In this document: in pieces, positions 24,456 through 32,279 of the stretch
Layout of the letters: every line of letters begins with the position of its first letter
Position numbering within the stretch: position 1 is the stretch's first letter
Origin: Desulfobacterales bacterium
GTDB taxonomy: Bacteria > Desulfobacterota > Desulfobacteria > Desulfobacterales > JANQIE01
Direction of reading: 5' to 3'
Length of the DNA: 37,279 nt
Assembly (NCBI GenBank): GCA_028282295.1
Contig: JANQIE010000016.1
Location: forward strand, 1-37,279
Program-made: the position numbers and the translations under genes
Notes under the pieces: model-generated
The model's database searches: none
What the model saw: only the letters and a program-made list of their open reading frames with translations
What the model was told of the DNA's origin: nothing

Positions 24456-25487
24456 GTGGTGGCCAATACTTATATCATGGTAAATAATCCGCGCAATAAT
24501 CTAAAAAGATGTGACCCAATATTTTTTGGCACCGTGCCATGTCACTCGATTTTCATTAGCTATCGACGTAGCGATGCCGGTGGTCATGCACAGTTGCTCT
24601 ATTCTGCGTTGCACGAGTATATAAGTTGCAAAGAACTTTTTTTAGACGTGCTACGGCTTCCGCCCGGATGCGATTTCGAGGCGGAGCTTGAAGCGGCTGT
24701 AGACGCCTGCATTGGGCTTGTGGCTGTTGTTGGCAATGGCTGGGCGGAGGGTATTTCCAATCCTAATGATTGGGTTCGGCGCGAAATATGCGCTGCGCGC
24801 AGGAAATGCAAGCCAATCCTTCCCGTATGTGTCGGTGGTGCAACATTGCCAAGTACAAATCGCGCGCCGGAAGATATCGATTCGGCCTTAATGAGATTTA
24901 AGGAACTATGTGTCCATATCTCTCAGTATAGGCTCCCCGATATTCAACCAATCATTTCCTGGGTAAATGGGCTGAGGCACGGTCTCTCAGTCGCCGGAGT
25001 ACGATTTCATCGTATCTGCTTGCCCGCCAAAAAGAGTTGGGATGCCGAGATCCTCTATCTATCTGAGGACATTTTGTTCGCGAATCAGTGGGGATGTCGA
25101 TTGCAGGAGCATTTGACCGATTTGAAATTCAATCGAAATTGTCCATCGACCTCTGCGGTGGCAATGGCCTTGCTAAAAGAAGTAAATAGTAGCCTATACA
25201 GTCGGGAATCAATCAATTATTTAATTGATATGGCCTTTCCCGATGAACTTGAGCGTGGGGCAAGTTTACAATTTTGCTCATCAGGAGGCGCCCCTCCCGA
25301 GTTTGGTGAAATTGTCGTTTCTGAACCTCAGTTGTGCAGAATGCGACGACCTTTCGCTTATGCCACTATTGCTTTGAACCCTGACGCGACAGATCCCGAA
25401 AACCGGATAATTGTCAGAAAAATGGGCCTAAGTGAGAATGATTGCCCTTTCCGACTCGTTCTGAGAACAGCCAACCGTCAGGATTGA
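24456..25487 (+). CDS. TIR-domain protein (candidate NADase effector)
   Basis: A protein of up to 343 residues. The TIR domain is at about 30-150: box 1 IFISYRRSDAGG (32-43), LFLDVLRLPPGCDFEAEL (61-78), GLVAVVGNGW, and NDWVRREICAARRKCKPILPV. The WVxxEI motif matches the segment of SARM1 that holds its catalytic glutamate, so Glu110 is the predicted NAD-cleaving residue. The remaining 190 residues are unfamiliar. Start is uncertain: GTG 24456, ATG 24477 or GTG 24534, none with a good ribosome-binding site. The next gene begins four bases after its stop, making it first in an operon with a channel pair resembling ZorA/ZorB. Bacterial TIR proteins usually deplete NAD or make cyclic ADP-ribose signals on infection. 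Base composition is clearly AT-richer than the flanking M14 and lplA genes. Confidence 0.85.
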   Translation: MVANTYIMVNNPRNNLKRCDPIFFGTVPCHSIFISYRRSDAGGHAQLLYSALHEYISCKELFLDVLRLPPGCDFEAELEAAVDACIGLVAVVGNGWAEGISNPNDWVRREICAARRKCKPILPVCVGGATLPSTNRAPEDIDSALMRFKELCVHISQYRLPDIQPIISWVNGLRHGLSVAGVRFHRICLPAKKSWDAEILYLSEDILFANQWGCRLQEHLTDLKFNRNCPSTSAVAMALLKEVNSSLYSRESINYLIDMAFPDELERGASLQFCSSGGAPPEFGEIVVSEPQLCRMRRPFAYATIALNPDATDPENRIIVRKMGLSENDCPFRLVLRTANRQD

Positions 25488-25491
25488 AGCT

Positions 25492-28400
25492 ATGCCAGAT
25501 CAACAAGGAAAAATTCCGATAGTCTTCAAAATCTATATTGGCCTTTGCTTGTTGCTATTGATATTTGTAGGGCTACAGTTCGCATTCGATATTTACTCCA
25601 TAAATGACTTTACGGTCTGGAAGGAAGTGCCTGCACCGTTCATATTCAAGGCGTCCCCAACGAGCGAAGTGATGGAAACCGGCCCAAATAGCGAAAACGG
25701 TTCTGGCCCCCAAAAGCCATTAAATCAAGAAAAGGCCTCATGCATAAAAGTTGGAGATATCTTACTCAGCATTGACCGATACATGCCAGCCGACCTTGAA
25801 GATGCAAAAAGACGGCTAAATAAAGCCGCGGCCTCGAAGGTGCCAATCTATGTTGAGGTCTTTCGACCGTCTTCCATGGACCGCATAACAGCAATAGCCT
25901 CCGGAAATGCATTGAAGATAGAAACACTACCGCCTGCCATTCTTATAAGCTATATTATCCCTGGGAAACCGGCTGCTAAAGCAGATGTGCGTCAGGGTGA
26001 CTTGCTAATCGCTATAAATGGCAAACCGTTGGACCATGAACAGACCTCCGGTATTTCGCGGTTAACCCGCTGGCTTCAAGCTTATGGTTATGGGCATCCA
26101 CTCAACATCGCCCAACTGCATCTTGAAAAAACGCCAGTGGGAGGCATTTTACAGTTTGAATTGTTGAGAAACGGTGAGGCCGTCTCTGTAGAGTTTGATG
26201 CTGAATATACAGGTGCTTCTCTATCGCTTATCGTCCTTTATTTTGCCCTTTGGGTAGGTCTTTGCGCCGGATTACTATTTTCTGTAGCTTCTTCTGAACC
26301 TTCTGTAATGCGGTTTTTTGGAGCGTTGGTTCTTATTTTTAATCTCTATGCGCTTTGGTCCTTACAAAAAGTCTTGGACAATCCTGTATACGTGGATATT
26401 CGGGACGCCGGTCTTATTATTATCGTTATCGCCCCATTATTTCTATCAACTATCTGGGATATAAGAATCCGCACAGGACCCACTGGGCCAGTGTTTATCA
26501 TGGGCATGTGTTGTCTTATGCCTGCTATGCTATTTGGGGACCTTTCCGGCTTCGTTCATCCCCGTTATGCTGGTGAGGCTCTGATAGCGCTTCTTGCAGT
26601 TCTGCCATTTATTACACGGATACGTGAACGGCAATATGGACACTGGGGCTCCTTCTGCTTTTTTATTTATGCTCTTGCAGTTATGATATTTACTATTATT
26701 TATGTGTCATTTGAGCTCAAACAGATCGCCAACGCCGACACGAGCTACTTAAGTGCTGCAAACATTGAACGCATGCTATTTAGTCGAGGTCCTATTCCTG
26801 TTTGCATTTTTGGAGTATTCATTACCGGTGTGCTATACCTTTTATCGGGCTATATAAACGAATTGCGATCAAGTTCACAAGAGATCACCAGAAGCATTTT
26901 GGTCCATGCCGCCAAGGACGCGAACATTTTTGGACTTCAAGATATTGGCGCTAGGATACTTGAACGCATCGAGAGCGACAGCGTAGACCGGCTTCAACCG
27001 GTATCATGGGCCCAAACCTCGCTTCCGTTGCTCGGTTTTTTAGGCACAATTGTTGGCCTTGCAGAGGCAATGGCAAATATCAGCCAGGAGCTGTTATCCG
27101 GAAGGGCTAAACTAGCAGCACTTCAACAAGGCTTTAGTGATGTTGCCCTTGCGTTTGAGACAACACTATTGGGACTTGCCGGTCTCCTGTTGCTTACAAC
27201 CGGTGAGTATGGATTCAAATCACATGTGGTTCGCAGATTAAAGTCTCTCCAGGCTCATTTTGATTCAGTAATTGGATCCATAGAAACGGGTTCCGTACTA
27301 GATCAAGTTAGCAAGAAAACTAAATTCGATTCTTTTATGCTCAATCGAGTGGCTTTAGTAGCCGAACATCCCGTTTTTGATGCAATCCAGGCAGCTTTGC
27401 TAGCGCCAACGGTCGAATTCGCAAAGGACGACAGGTTCCGTGACAGAGCTATTGAGAGCCTTAAGGCTTCTTTAAACGAGGACGATATTGTCGTATTAGG
27501 GATCGCTAAAGTGCTTTCGCCTTTTAAGGTTTCATCAAATATACAATCAGATGAGGGGAGAGGGGCTGTTCTGGTTGTCAAGTCCAATGGCGGGCGATAT
27601 GCAATTGCCCTTGGGGCATCTGGAGCGATCCATGAGAGGTGCAAACCAGCCAGCATTGCATATGATTCTGGTTCGAGACGACTATTGGCTTCCTCACGAC
27701 ACGATCATGTTCTTGTTGAAGGTTCAGACTCGAATTGGTCTTCAATTAAATTAAATGGTCAACGGAGCCATGGTCCAGATGTTACTTTATCCGACTCAGC
27801 AAAAGGCGTTTGGATTTTTCGATCGGGAAACTCAGATTGGGTCAGTATTGTCGATTCAAACGGCAAAGGGGCGGCCCTTCGGTTTGGCCCGTTGTCTACG
27901 TGCAACCTCGATGGATCAATTACATTACCATCAGACGGAGATTGGTCACGGTGGGCTTTCGATGCAAATTCAGGTGAGCTATATGCAAGCGGAACAACAA
28001 ATGGCATAGATTCGAAGGGTACGAGGTTTATGAAAATTGCTTTTAGAAATAGTCAGTACAATGGAAATCAAACCAGGCTGAGCGCTCAGATTACAGCAAA
28101 CATTCAACTGGACGATTCAATAGAAATTCAACAGTTATGGCCGATACCTGATGGTTATCTCCTCTTAGAGACTACGGATGAACTTATCATCTGGAATACA
28201 CGGCAACCGGACCCTAAAAGACTTCGACGGGACTGGGAAGATAAAGAAATAGTCGGGATTTCTGGTCATTGGATAGCTGTTTTTGAGCGCACGGGACCTT
28301 TTCGAAAGCATCTATACATGTGGGCAATTCGAGGCGGTCGACTATACGCGTATAAAAGCAAAACTGCTCCTTCATATCAAATAATTGGTGATACCGAAGA

Positions 28401-28515
28401 ACCTGCAGGTTGGGCCGTTACAGGTGATGGCCGAAGGCTGCTCGCTTATGCTGGTGGTAAGCTGCTTGCATGGCGTTTTCCCCGCTGTGAAATAGATGAG
28501 TACATTCAATGGTAG
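25492..28515 (+). CDS. ZorA-like membrane protein: PDZ + MotA/TolQ/ExbB channel + propeller-like tail
   Basis: A 1007-residue multi-pass protein. TM1 is at about 10-32. Two PDZ-like segments face the periplasm, one around 78-125 (CIKVGDILLSIDRY) and one around 146-235 (IIPGKPAAKADVRQGDLLIAING). About seven TM helices follow between 240 and 455. Residues about 505-585 form the MotA/TolQ/ExbB proton-channel domain: SLPLLGFLGTIVGLAEAM and FSDVALAFETTLLGLAGLLLL are the two diagnostic helices. The tail (about 690-1000) is beta-rich with repeated YDSGSRRLLASS/FDANSGELYASG-type turns, suggesting a beta-propeller in the cytoplasm. ZorA of Zorya has a long coiled-coil tail instead. It overlaps the MotB-like gene by seven bases. 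I infer a proton-driven envelope sensor that triggers the TIR protein. Confidence 0.8.
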   Translation: MPDQQGKIPIVFKIYIGLCLLLLIFVGLQFAFDIYSINDFTVWKEVPAPFIFKASPTSEVMETGPNSENGSGPQKPLNQEKASCIKVGDILLSIDRYMPADLEDAKRRLNKAAASKVPIYVEVFRPSSMDRITAIASGNALKIETLPPAILISYIIPGKPAAKADVRQGDLLIAINGKPLDHEQTSGISRLTRWLQAYGYGHPLNIAQLHLEKTPVGGILQFELLRNGEAVSVEFDAEYTGASLSLIVLYFALWVGLCAGLLFSVASSEPSVMRFFGALVLIFNLYALWSLQKVLDNPVYVDIRDAGLIIIVIAPLFLSTIWDIRIRTGPTGPVFIMGMCCLMPAMLFGDLSGFVHPRYAGEALIALLAVLPFITRIRERQYGHWGSFCFFIYALAVMIFTIIYVSFELKQIANADTSYLSAANIERMLFSRGPIPVCIFGVFITGVLYLLSGYINELRSSSQEITRSILVHAAKDANIFGLQDIGARILERIESDSVDRLQPVSWAQTSLPLLGFLGTIVGLAEAMANISQELLSGRAKLAALQQGFSDVALAFETTLLGLAGLLLLTTGEYGFKSHVVRRLKSLQAHFDSVIGSIETGSVLDQVSKKTKFDSFMLNRVALVAEHPVFDAIQAALLAPTVEFAKDDRFRDRAIESLKASLNEDDIVVLGIAKVLSPFKVSSNIQSDEGRGAVLVVKSNGGRYAIALGASGAIHERCKPASIAYDSGSRRLLASSRHDHVLVEGSDSNWSSIKLNGQRSHGPDVTLSDSAKGVWIFRSGNSDWVSIVDSNGKGAALRFGPLSTCNLDGSITLPSDGDWSRWAFDANSGELYASGTTNGIDSKGTRFMKIAFRNSQYNGNQTRLSAQITANIQLDDSIEIQQLWPIPDGYLLLETTDELIIWNTRQPDPKRLRRDWEDKEIVGISGHWIAVFERTGPFRKHLYMWAIRGGRLYAYKSKTAPSYQIIGDTEEPAGWAVTGDGRRLLAYAGGKLLAWRFPRCEIDEYIQW

Positions 28516-29180
28516 GTGAACGTATAAAGAGGTCAGGTTATGGTGGTGGTCTTAGCCTTACTGTTGTAGATCTATTTGCAGGGACACTGCTTGCAGTCTT
28601 TGTTATTTTTGTGATTTATGTCTGGCTTCACCGGGATCCGGTTCCACGTTGTTACTATCGGTTCCAAAATCACGTAAATATGGTGTTTGAAAGACAACCG
28701 GACGCATTTTATGATAGGCCTGAATTTAGGTTCCTGAGGGTTCGCTTGGTCTTAAACGATTCATGGCTATCTTTTGATCCTTGTCTGTGGGTCCTGTCAG
28801 AGGAAAAACAGATTCAGTTACGCAGTTTTTTTGAAGAGCTCATTACAGAAGATTACCGAAGCTGCATTGAGTCTGTGCGTATAGAGGGGCATGCAGATAC
28901 TATAAGATTTTCATTAGCCAACTGTGTTAGAACTCATCCGAATTACGCAAGAGAACTGAGGCGTGTCGGTCCGTGGGCGGACAACACGCAGCTTTCGCAG
29001 AACCGCGCACGTACAGTTTTCGAAACGCTTAAAGTGCTTCCATTTGTTGATGAAATGTGGTCCGATCATAAGATTCACATAGGAGGCTACGGGGATAGTT
29101 GGCCTTTGGTTGGCGAACGGGAGAGCCCGCTTAACCGTCGAGTCGAAATACATTTGAAATTTTTTGAGGCGAGCGATTGA
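28509..29180 (+). CDS. ZorB-like MotB/OmpA-domain protein
   Basis: A 223-residue inner-membrane protein with one TM (about 16-40). The TM start is VVDLFAGTLLAVFVIF, and Asp21 sits where MotB, ExbD and ZorB carry their proton-binding aspartate. The periplasmic part is an OmpA/MotB peptidoglycan-binding domain: SFDPCLWVLSEE (near 88-99), RIEGHADT (124-131), NTQLSQNRARTV (159-170) and NRRVEI (209-214). GHAD and NRRVE are the usual peptidoglycan-contact motifs. It would anchor the stator-like complex to the cell wall. The overlap with the channel gene indicates a stoichiometric partner. Confidence 0.88.
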   Translation: MVGERIKRSGYGGGLSLTVVDLFAGTLLAVFVIFVIYVWLHRDPVPRCYYRFQNHVNMVFERQPDAFYDRPEFRFLRVRLVLNDSWLSFDPCLWVLSEEKQIQLRSFFEELITEDYRSCIESVRIEGHADTIRFSLANCVRTHPNYARELRRVGPWADNTQLSQNRARTVFETLKVLPFVDEMWSDHKIHIGGYGDSWPLVGERESPLNRRVEIHLKFFEASD

Positions 29181-29221
29181 TTGACTAAATGATCGGGCAA
29201 GAGACGAGGAGGTTGAATTTT

Positions 29222-29281
29222 ATGAAAGTTAAAGAGTTTGATAAAAATTTTGAAATTTTTATTGATGTCGGAATGCCGTGA
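29222..29281 (+). pseudogene. Possible antitoxin N-terminus remnant
   Basis: After a strong GAGGAGG (29206-29212), ATG 29222 encodes MKVKEFDKNFEIFIDVGMP and stops. The first 11 residues match the usual start of CopG/BrnA-type antitoxins (MKxKEFDxxFD). The ribosome-binding site is intact but the body is missing, and the following 130 bases contain no continuation that I can see. It may be a scar of a deleted toxin-antitoxin pair, or coincidence. Confidence 0.35.
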
Positions 29282-29364
29282 TGCATTAGAATCTTTAAAC
29301 TTTGTGCTATCTATAGGATGGAACACGGCAGGTGGCTCTGATTTGCTACAGAGGGTGGCGCTAC

Positions 29365-29397
29365 TAAAATGTGAAATTATTTTTGCGTGAGCCCTAA
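29365..29397 (+). repeat. Partial hairpin, GGGCTCGCGCAAAAA family
   Basis: TAAAATGTGAAATTATTTTTGCGTGAGCCCT repeats the loop and right arm of 3024-3065, including the loop GTGAAATT. The left arm is lost. It lies between the MotB-like and SLATT genes and ends 16 bases before the latter start codon. Confidence 0.7.
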
Positions 29398-29413
29398 AAG
29401 GGGGTGTTATACC

Positions 29414-30310
29414 ATGCCCGACGATGCATTATGTTTGGTTTGGGGTAGATATAGAACCTGGGCCGCAACCTCCCAGGCTGCCAAGGCGCCACTAAAGAGA
29501 TGGCGAAAGGCCGTTCTTCTGTTGATAGTGGCAGGTGCAGTTCTAGGTACATTAAGTGAACAAACCCGCGGTTGGGAATTATCGATCATTGTCGAGAAGA
29601 TGCCATCAGTTGTATGTGGATTGCTGAGTGCTATCGCTTTGGCGTTAGCAACCTTTTTTACCAGAACAAAGCTTAACACTGAAAGCGAGCGACACTGGGT
29701 CCGGGCTCGATCGGCGGCTGAGGCCTTCAAATCACAAGCCTTTCTTTATGCGGCTCAGATACCGCCTTACGACAAGGAAGACCGTCCAGAAAACTTACTA
29801 GGTATAGCAAATGGTGTTCGAGAAAATGTCCAAGACATTATTCCAGTAAGCCTCACCGATGAGGACAAATTAAGAGATATGCCACCAGAATACCTCTCCG
29901 TAAAAGACTACATTAATCTCCGCGTTAAGGAACAAATGGACAAATTTTATGTCACAAAAGCACAAGGGCATAATGTAATTGTGAAAAAGTCTCGCCAGTG
30001 GAGCCTTTGGCTGGGCGCGATTGCTGCAATTTTCGGCGTAATTGCAGCACTATTTCCAGATGGTATGACAGCAGGTTGGGTTCCGGTACTCAGCACGGTT
30101 ACCGCAGCCATAACCAGCTTTTTTTACGCTGAGCGGCATGAACAGTTGGCACTTATTTATCAGGCAACTGCCGATCGGTTGGAATGCCTATTGGCAAGGT
30201 GGAACACCACCCTTGAGACTGAACGCAATTATGTGGAATTCATAAAAAGCTGTGAAGCGGCGATTTCCACTGAGAACCGCGCATGGATGGCGAAATTTAT
30301 TAAGAGATAG
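29414..30310 (+). CDS. SLATT / DUF4231 membrane protein
   Basis: A 298-residue protein with two 2-TM units: hydrophobic segments at about 33-48 and 63-82, then at about 195-212 and 216-232. The opening WGRYRTWAATSQAAKAPLKRWRKAVLLL and the later FFYAERHEQLALIYQATADRLECLLARW are typical of DUF4231/SLATT proteins, which are predicted pore-forming effectors of nucleotide-signalling defence systems. ATG 29414 has AGGGGG upstream; a frame from 29387 does not. It is 233 bases after the MotB-like gene with a repeat and an antitoxin-like scrap between, so it may belong to the same system or be a neighbouring island gene. AT-rich like the TIR operon; the composition changes sharply at the next gene. 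Confidence 0.8.
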   Translation: MPDDALCLVWGRYRTWAATSQAAKAPLKRWRKAVLLLIVAGAVLGTLSEQTRGWELSIIVEKMPSVVCGLLSAIALALATFFTRTKLNTESERHWVRARSAAEAFKSQAFLYAAQIPPYDKEDRPENLLGIANGVRENVQDIIPVSLTDEDKLRDMPPEYLSVKDYINLRVKEQMDKFYVTKAQGHNVIVKKSRQWSLWLGAIAAIFGVIAALFPDGMTAGWVPVLSTVTAAITSFFYAERHEQLALIYQATADRLECLLARWNTTLETERNYVEFIKSCEAAISTENRAWMAKFIKR

Positions 30311-30340
30311 TGCGTTCCATTTGAAACCAGGAAACCGGCA

Positions 30341-31279
30341 ATGACGCACCTGATCGACAATCGCGACGGACACGATCCGTTTTTGAATCTGGCTCTGGAA
30401 GAATACTGTGTCCGTACCTGCGGCCCCGATGACAGGTTTTTGCTTTTGTATGTCAACGATCCGGTGGTGGTTATCGGCAAGCACCAGAATCCCTTCCGTG
30501 AGGCCGATCATGCTTTTTTGAAACAAAATAACATTGCGCTGGTGCGCCGGATATCCGGTGGCGGCGCGGTTTATCACGACAATGGGAATTTGAATTTTAG
30601 TCTGATTGCGCGATTTGACCGCCGTCAGTTCGGCCGTTTTGATGCTTACTACCAGCCGATTGTCGAATTTCTGCAACAGCTGGGACTTCCGGCATGTCTG
30701 ACCGCCAAACGGGATATCATGGTCAACGGCGCCAAGATATCGGGCAATGCGCGGTTCACCGACATGAAAACCATGCTGTGCCACGGCACCTTGTTGTTCA
30801 ATGCCGACTTGCCGGTATTGGCGCGGGTTTTGGCAAGTGATACACCGATTGAGCATGCCCAGGGCAGCCGGTCGGTGCGTAGCCGGGTCGCCAATATTCA
30901 GGCGCTGGCCGCCCGGACGCTAACCCACAGCGATTTTAAAAGCGGTTTGCTTGCGGCTTTGACGGCACCTTGCGGGGCGCTCACACCGTTGCAGCCGACA
31001 CCGGCCCAATGGCGGGCGATCCGGCACCTGAGCCGCATCAAGTATGAAAGTTGGGATTGGAATTACGGCAAGACACCCGACTTTACGGTGAGACAGGTGT
31101 TGAGGGCGGGTGGTCCGGCGGCCAGGATTCATGTCCGTAAGGGCCGGTTTGCCGCGATTGAATGGGATACGTCCGGCCCGCCCCCGGCCGCAAACAAGTT
31201 GTGGCAGCAGTGGCGTGGCAGGCATTTTGACCCGCTTGCAGCGCGGTTTCAAGTGTCCGCACAGGTTGATGCAACCTGA
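30341..31279 (+). CDS. Lipoate-protein ligase A family protein
   Basis: A 312-residue BPL/LplA-fold enzyme that activates lipoate with ATP and attaches it to lysines of 2-oxoacid dehydrogenase or glycine-cleavage H proteins. Motifs: RRISGGGAVYHD (69-80) is the lipoyl-AMP loop, Lys132 in NGAKISGNA is the catalytic lysine, and CHGTLLFN follows. A C-terminal accessory domain (about 240-312) has SWDWNYGKTPDF, the usual LplA ending. AGGAAA precedes ATG 30341. The return to GC-rich sequence here marks the right edge of the island. It could also be an octanoyl- or other-acyl transferase of the family. Confidence 0.9.
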   Translation: MTHLIDNRDGHDPFLNLALEEYCVRTCGPDDRFLLLYVNDPVVVIGKHQNPFREADHAFLKQNNIALVRRISGGGAVYHDNGNLNFSLIARFDRRQFGRFDAYYQPIVEFLQQLGLPACLTAKRDIMVNGAKISGNARFTDMKTMLCHGTLLFNADLPVLARVLASDTPIEHAQGSRSVRSRVANIQALAARTLTHSDFKSGLLAALTAPCGALTPLQPTPAQWRAIRHLSRIKYESWDWNYGKTPDFTVRQVLRAGGPAARIHVRKGRFAAIEWDTSGPPPAANKLWQQWRGRHFDPLAARFQVSAQVDAT

Positions 31280-31302
31280 TGTGCAACGATAAAGCGCGGT
31301 AC

Positions 31303-31506
31303 CTATTTTTTCTTCAATCCTGAATAAACGCCATAAACACCGGCCGCCATCAGGACGAGGCCCATCACGGCAAACACCGGTTCATGAAATTCTTTGTAAT
31401 CGGGCACGCTCACCAATTCGAACCCGTGCCAGATCGAGATAAAACCGAGAAGAAAACCGGCCGCACCGAAAATGATTTTTTTAAGATCGTAAATCCTGCC
31501 GCTCAT
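31303..31506 (-). CDS. Small two-TM membrane protein
   Basis: A 67-residue protein with two hydrophobic helices, FGAAGFLLGFISIWHGF (about 13-29) and FAVMGLVLMAAGVYGVYSG (about 44-62), ending in KKK. ATG 31506 is preceded by a weak GGAAG; a frame from 31578 would add 24 polar residues. No family recognised. It converges on the lipoate ligase gene. Confidence 0.55.
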   Translation of the reverse strand: MSGRIYDLKKIIFGAAGFLLGFISIWHGFELVSVPDYKEFHEPVFAVMGLVLMAAGVYGVYSGLKKK

Positions 31507-31624
31507 ATTGGTATGTCTTCCGTCAAGGTTGGATGATTCGCTATTGAATAGAAATACAGACACTAGTTTGAAACCCATGTCAAACCTTTTTTAAAGCGGG
31601 TGTTGGCAATTTAAATAAAAGAAG

Positions 31625-31810
31625 ATGATAGCAGTTGGATTCAATTATAAAGTAAAATCCCGGCCGGCGAATGCAACGGGTGGTCGATCAGGATTCCGAT
31701 ATTCACATATTATATTTAGTATGTTAAAGGAAAACGGTTCACCATTTGTAAACCCGCTTGACGACATTGGCATTAGGGCCGCGCAAAAAATAAACCAACT
31801 GTTAATTTAA
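31625..31810 (+). CDS. Possible small protein (61 residues)
   Basis: ATG 31625 follows AAAAGAAG. The C-terminal part (FSMLKENGSPFVNPLDDIGIRAAQKINQLLI) looks like coding sequence, and the stop is eight bases before the YopX-like gene. The N-terminal half is less convincing. No homologue recalled. Confidence 0.35.
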   Translation: MIAVGFNYKVKSRPANATGGRSGFRYSHIIFSMLKENGSPFVNPLDDIGIRAAQKINQLLI

Positions 31811-31818
31811 GGGCGAAG

Positions 31819-32241
31819 ATGCAGAAACTAAAAGCGGTTTGTAAAAATACCGTTTATGACGTGTTTACGCTTGATTTTGTCAGCCGCAAGGTCGGGCTGG
31901 GATTCTACGACGACAGCTATTGCGGCGTCAAATGGATGTCCCTTGACGATTGTAAACTGTTGATGCCCACCGGATGTAAAGATCGGGCCGGCAATGATAT
32001 TTTCGAAGGCGATGTCATTTCATCCAATGTCCATGACCATTGTGTCGTCAAATCGGTTCCCCATTTCTGGCTCAACATTTACAAGGCTTGTGCGAGTGAA
32101 GGTGCGGATCCGGTAAGTGAACTTCGGATCACCGGCAATATTTTTGAAAAGCCGACGTTGTCCATCCTGAAAAGTTCGGGCACGTTCGCAGCTGTGGCCA
32201 ATCCTGAACCGGATTCGGCCGAATCGGCCGAAGAGGGTTAA
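31819..32241 (+). CDS. YopX-like domain protein
   Basis: A 140-residue protein. LLMPTGCKDRAGNDIFEGDVIS (near 49-70) and RITGNIFEKPTL (about 103-114) correspond to the two hallmark segments of YopX-type phage proteins, which read TGxKDxxGxEIYEGDIV and GNIYENPEL. The function of YopX proteins is unknown; they are typical of phages and mobile elements. AAGGGCGAAG precedes the ATG. The TAA stop is the first part of a GGGCTCGCGCAAA repeat arm. It may be a prophage relic near the island edge. Confidence 0.6.
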   Translation: MQKLKAVCKNTVYDVFTLDFVSRKVGLGFYDDSYCGVKWMSLDDCKLLMPTGCKDRAGNDIFEGDVISSNVHDHCVVKSVPHFWLNIYKACASEGADPVSELRITGNIFEKPTLSILKSSGTFAAVANPEPDSAESAEEG

Positions 32242-32254
32242 GGGCTCGCGCAAA
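32238..32254. repeat. Single repeat arm overlapping the YopX-like stop codon
   Basis: TTAAGGGCTCGCGCAAA; its TAA is the stop codon of the upstream gene. Same family as 3024-3065. Confidence 0.6.
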
Positions 32255-32279
32255 GGTCCGGGGGGCCACTGGCCGGCAG

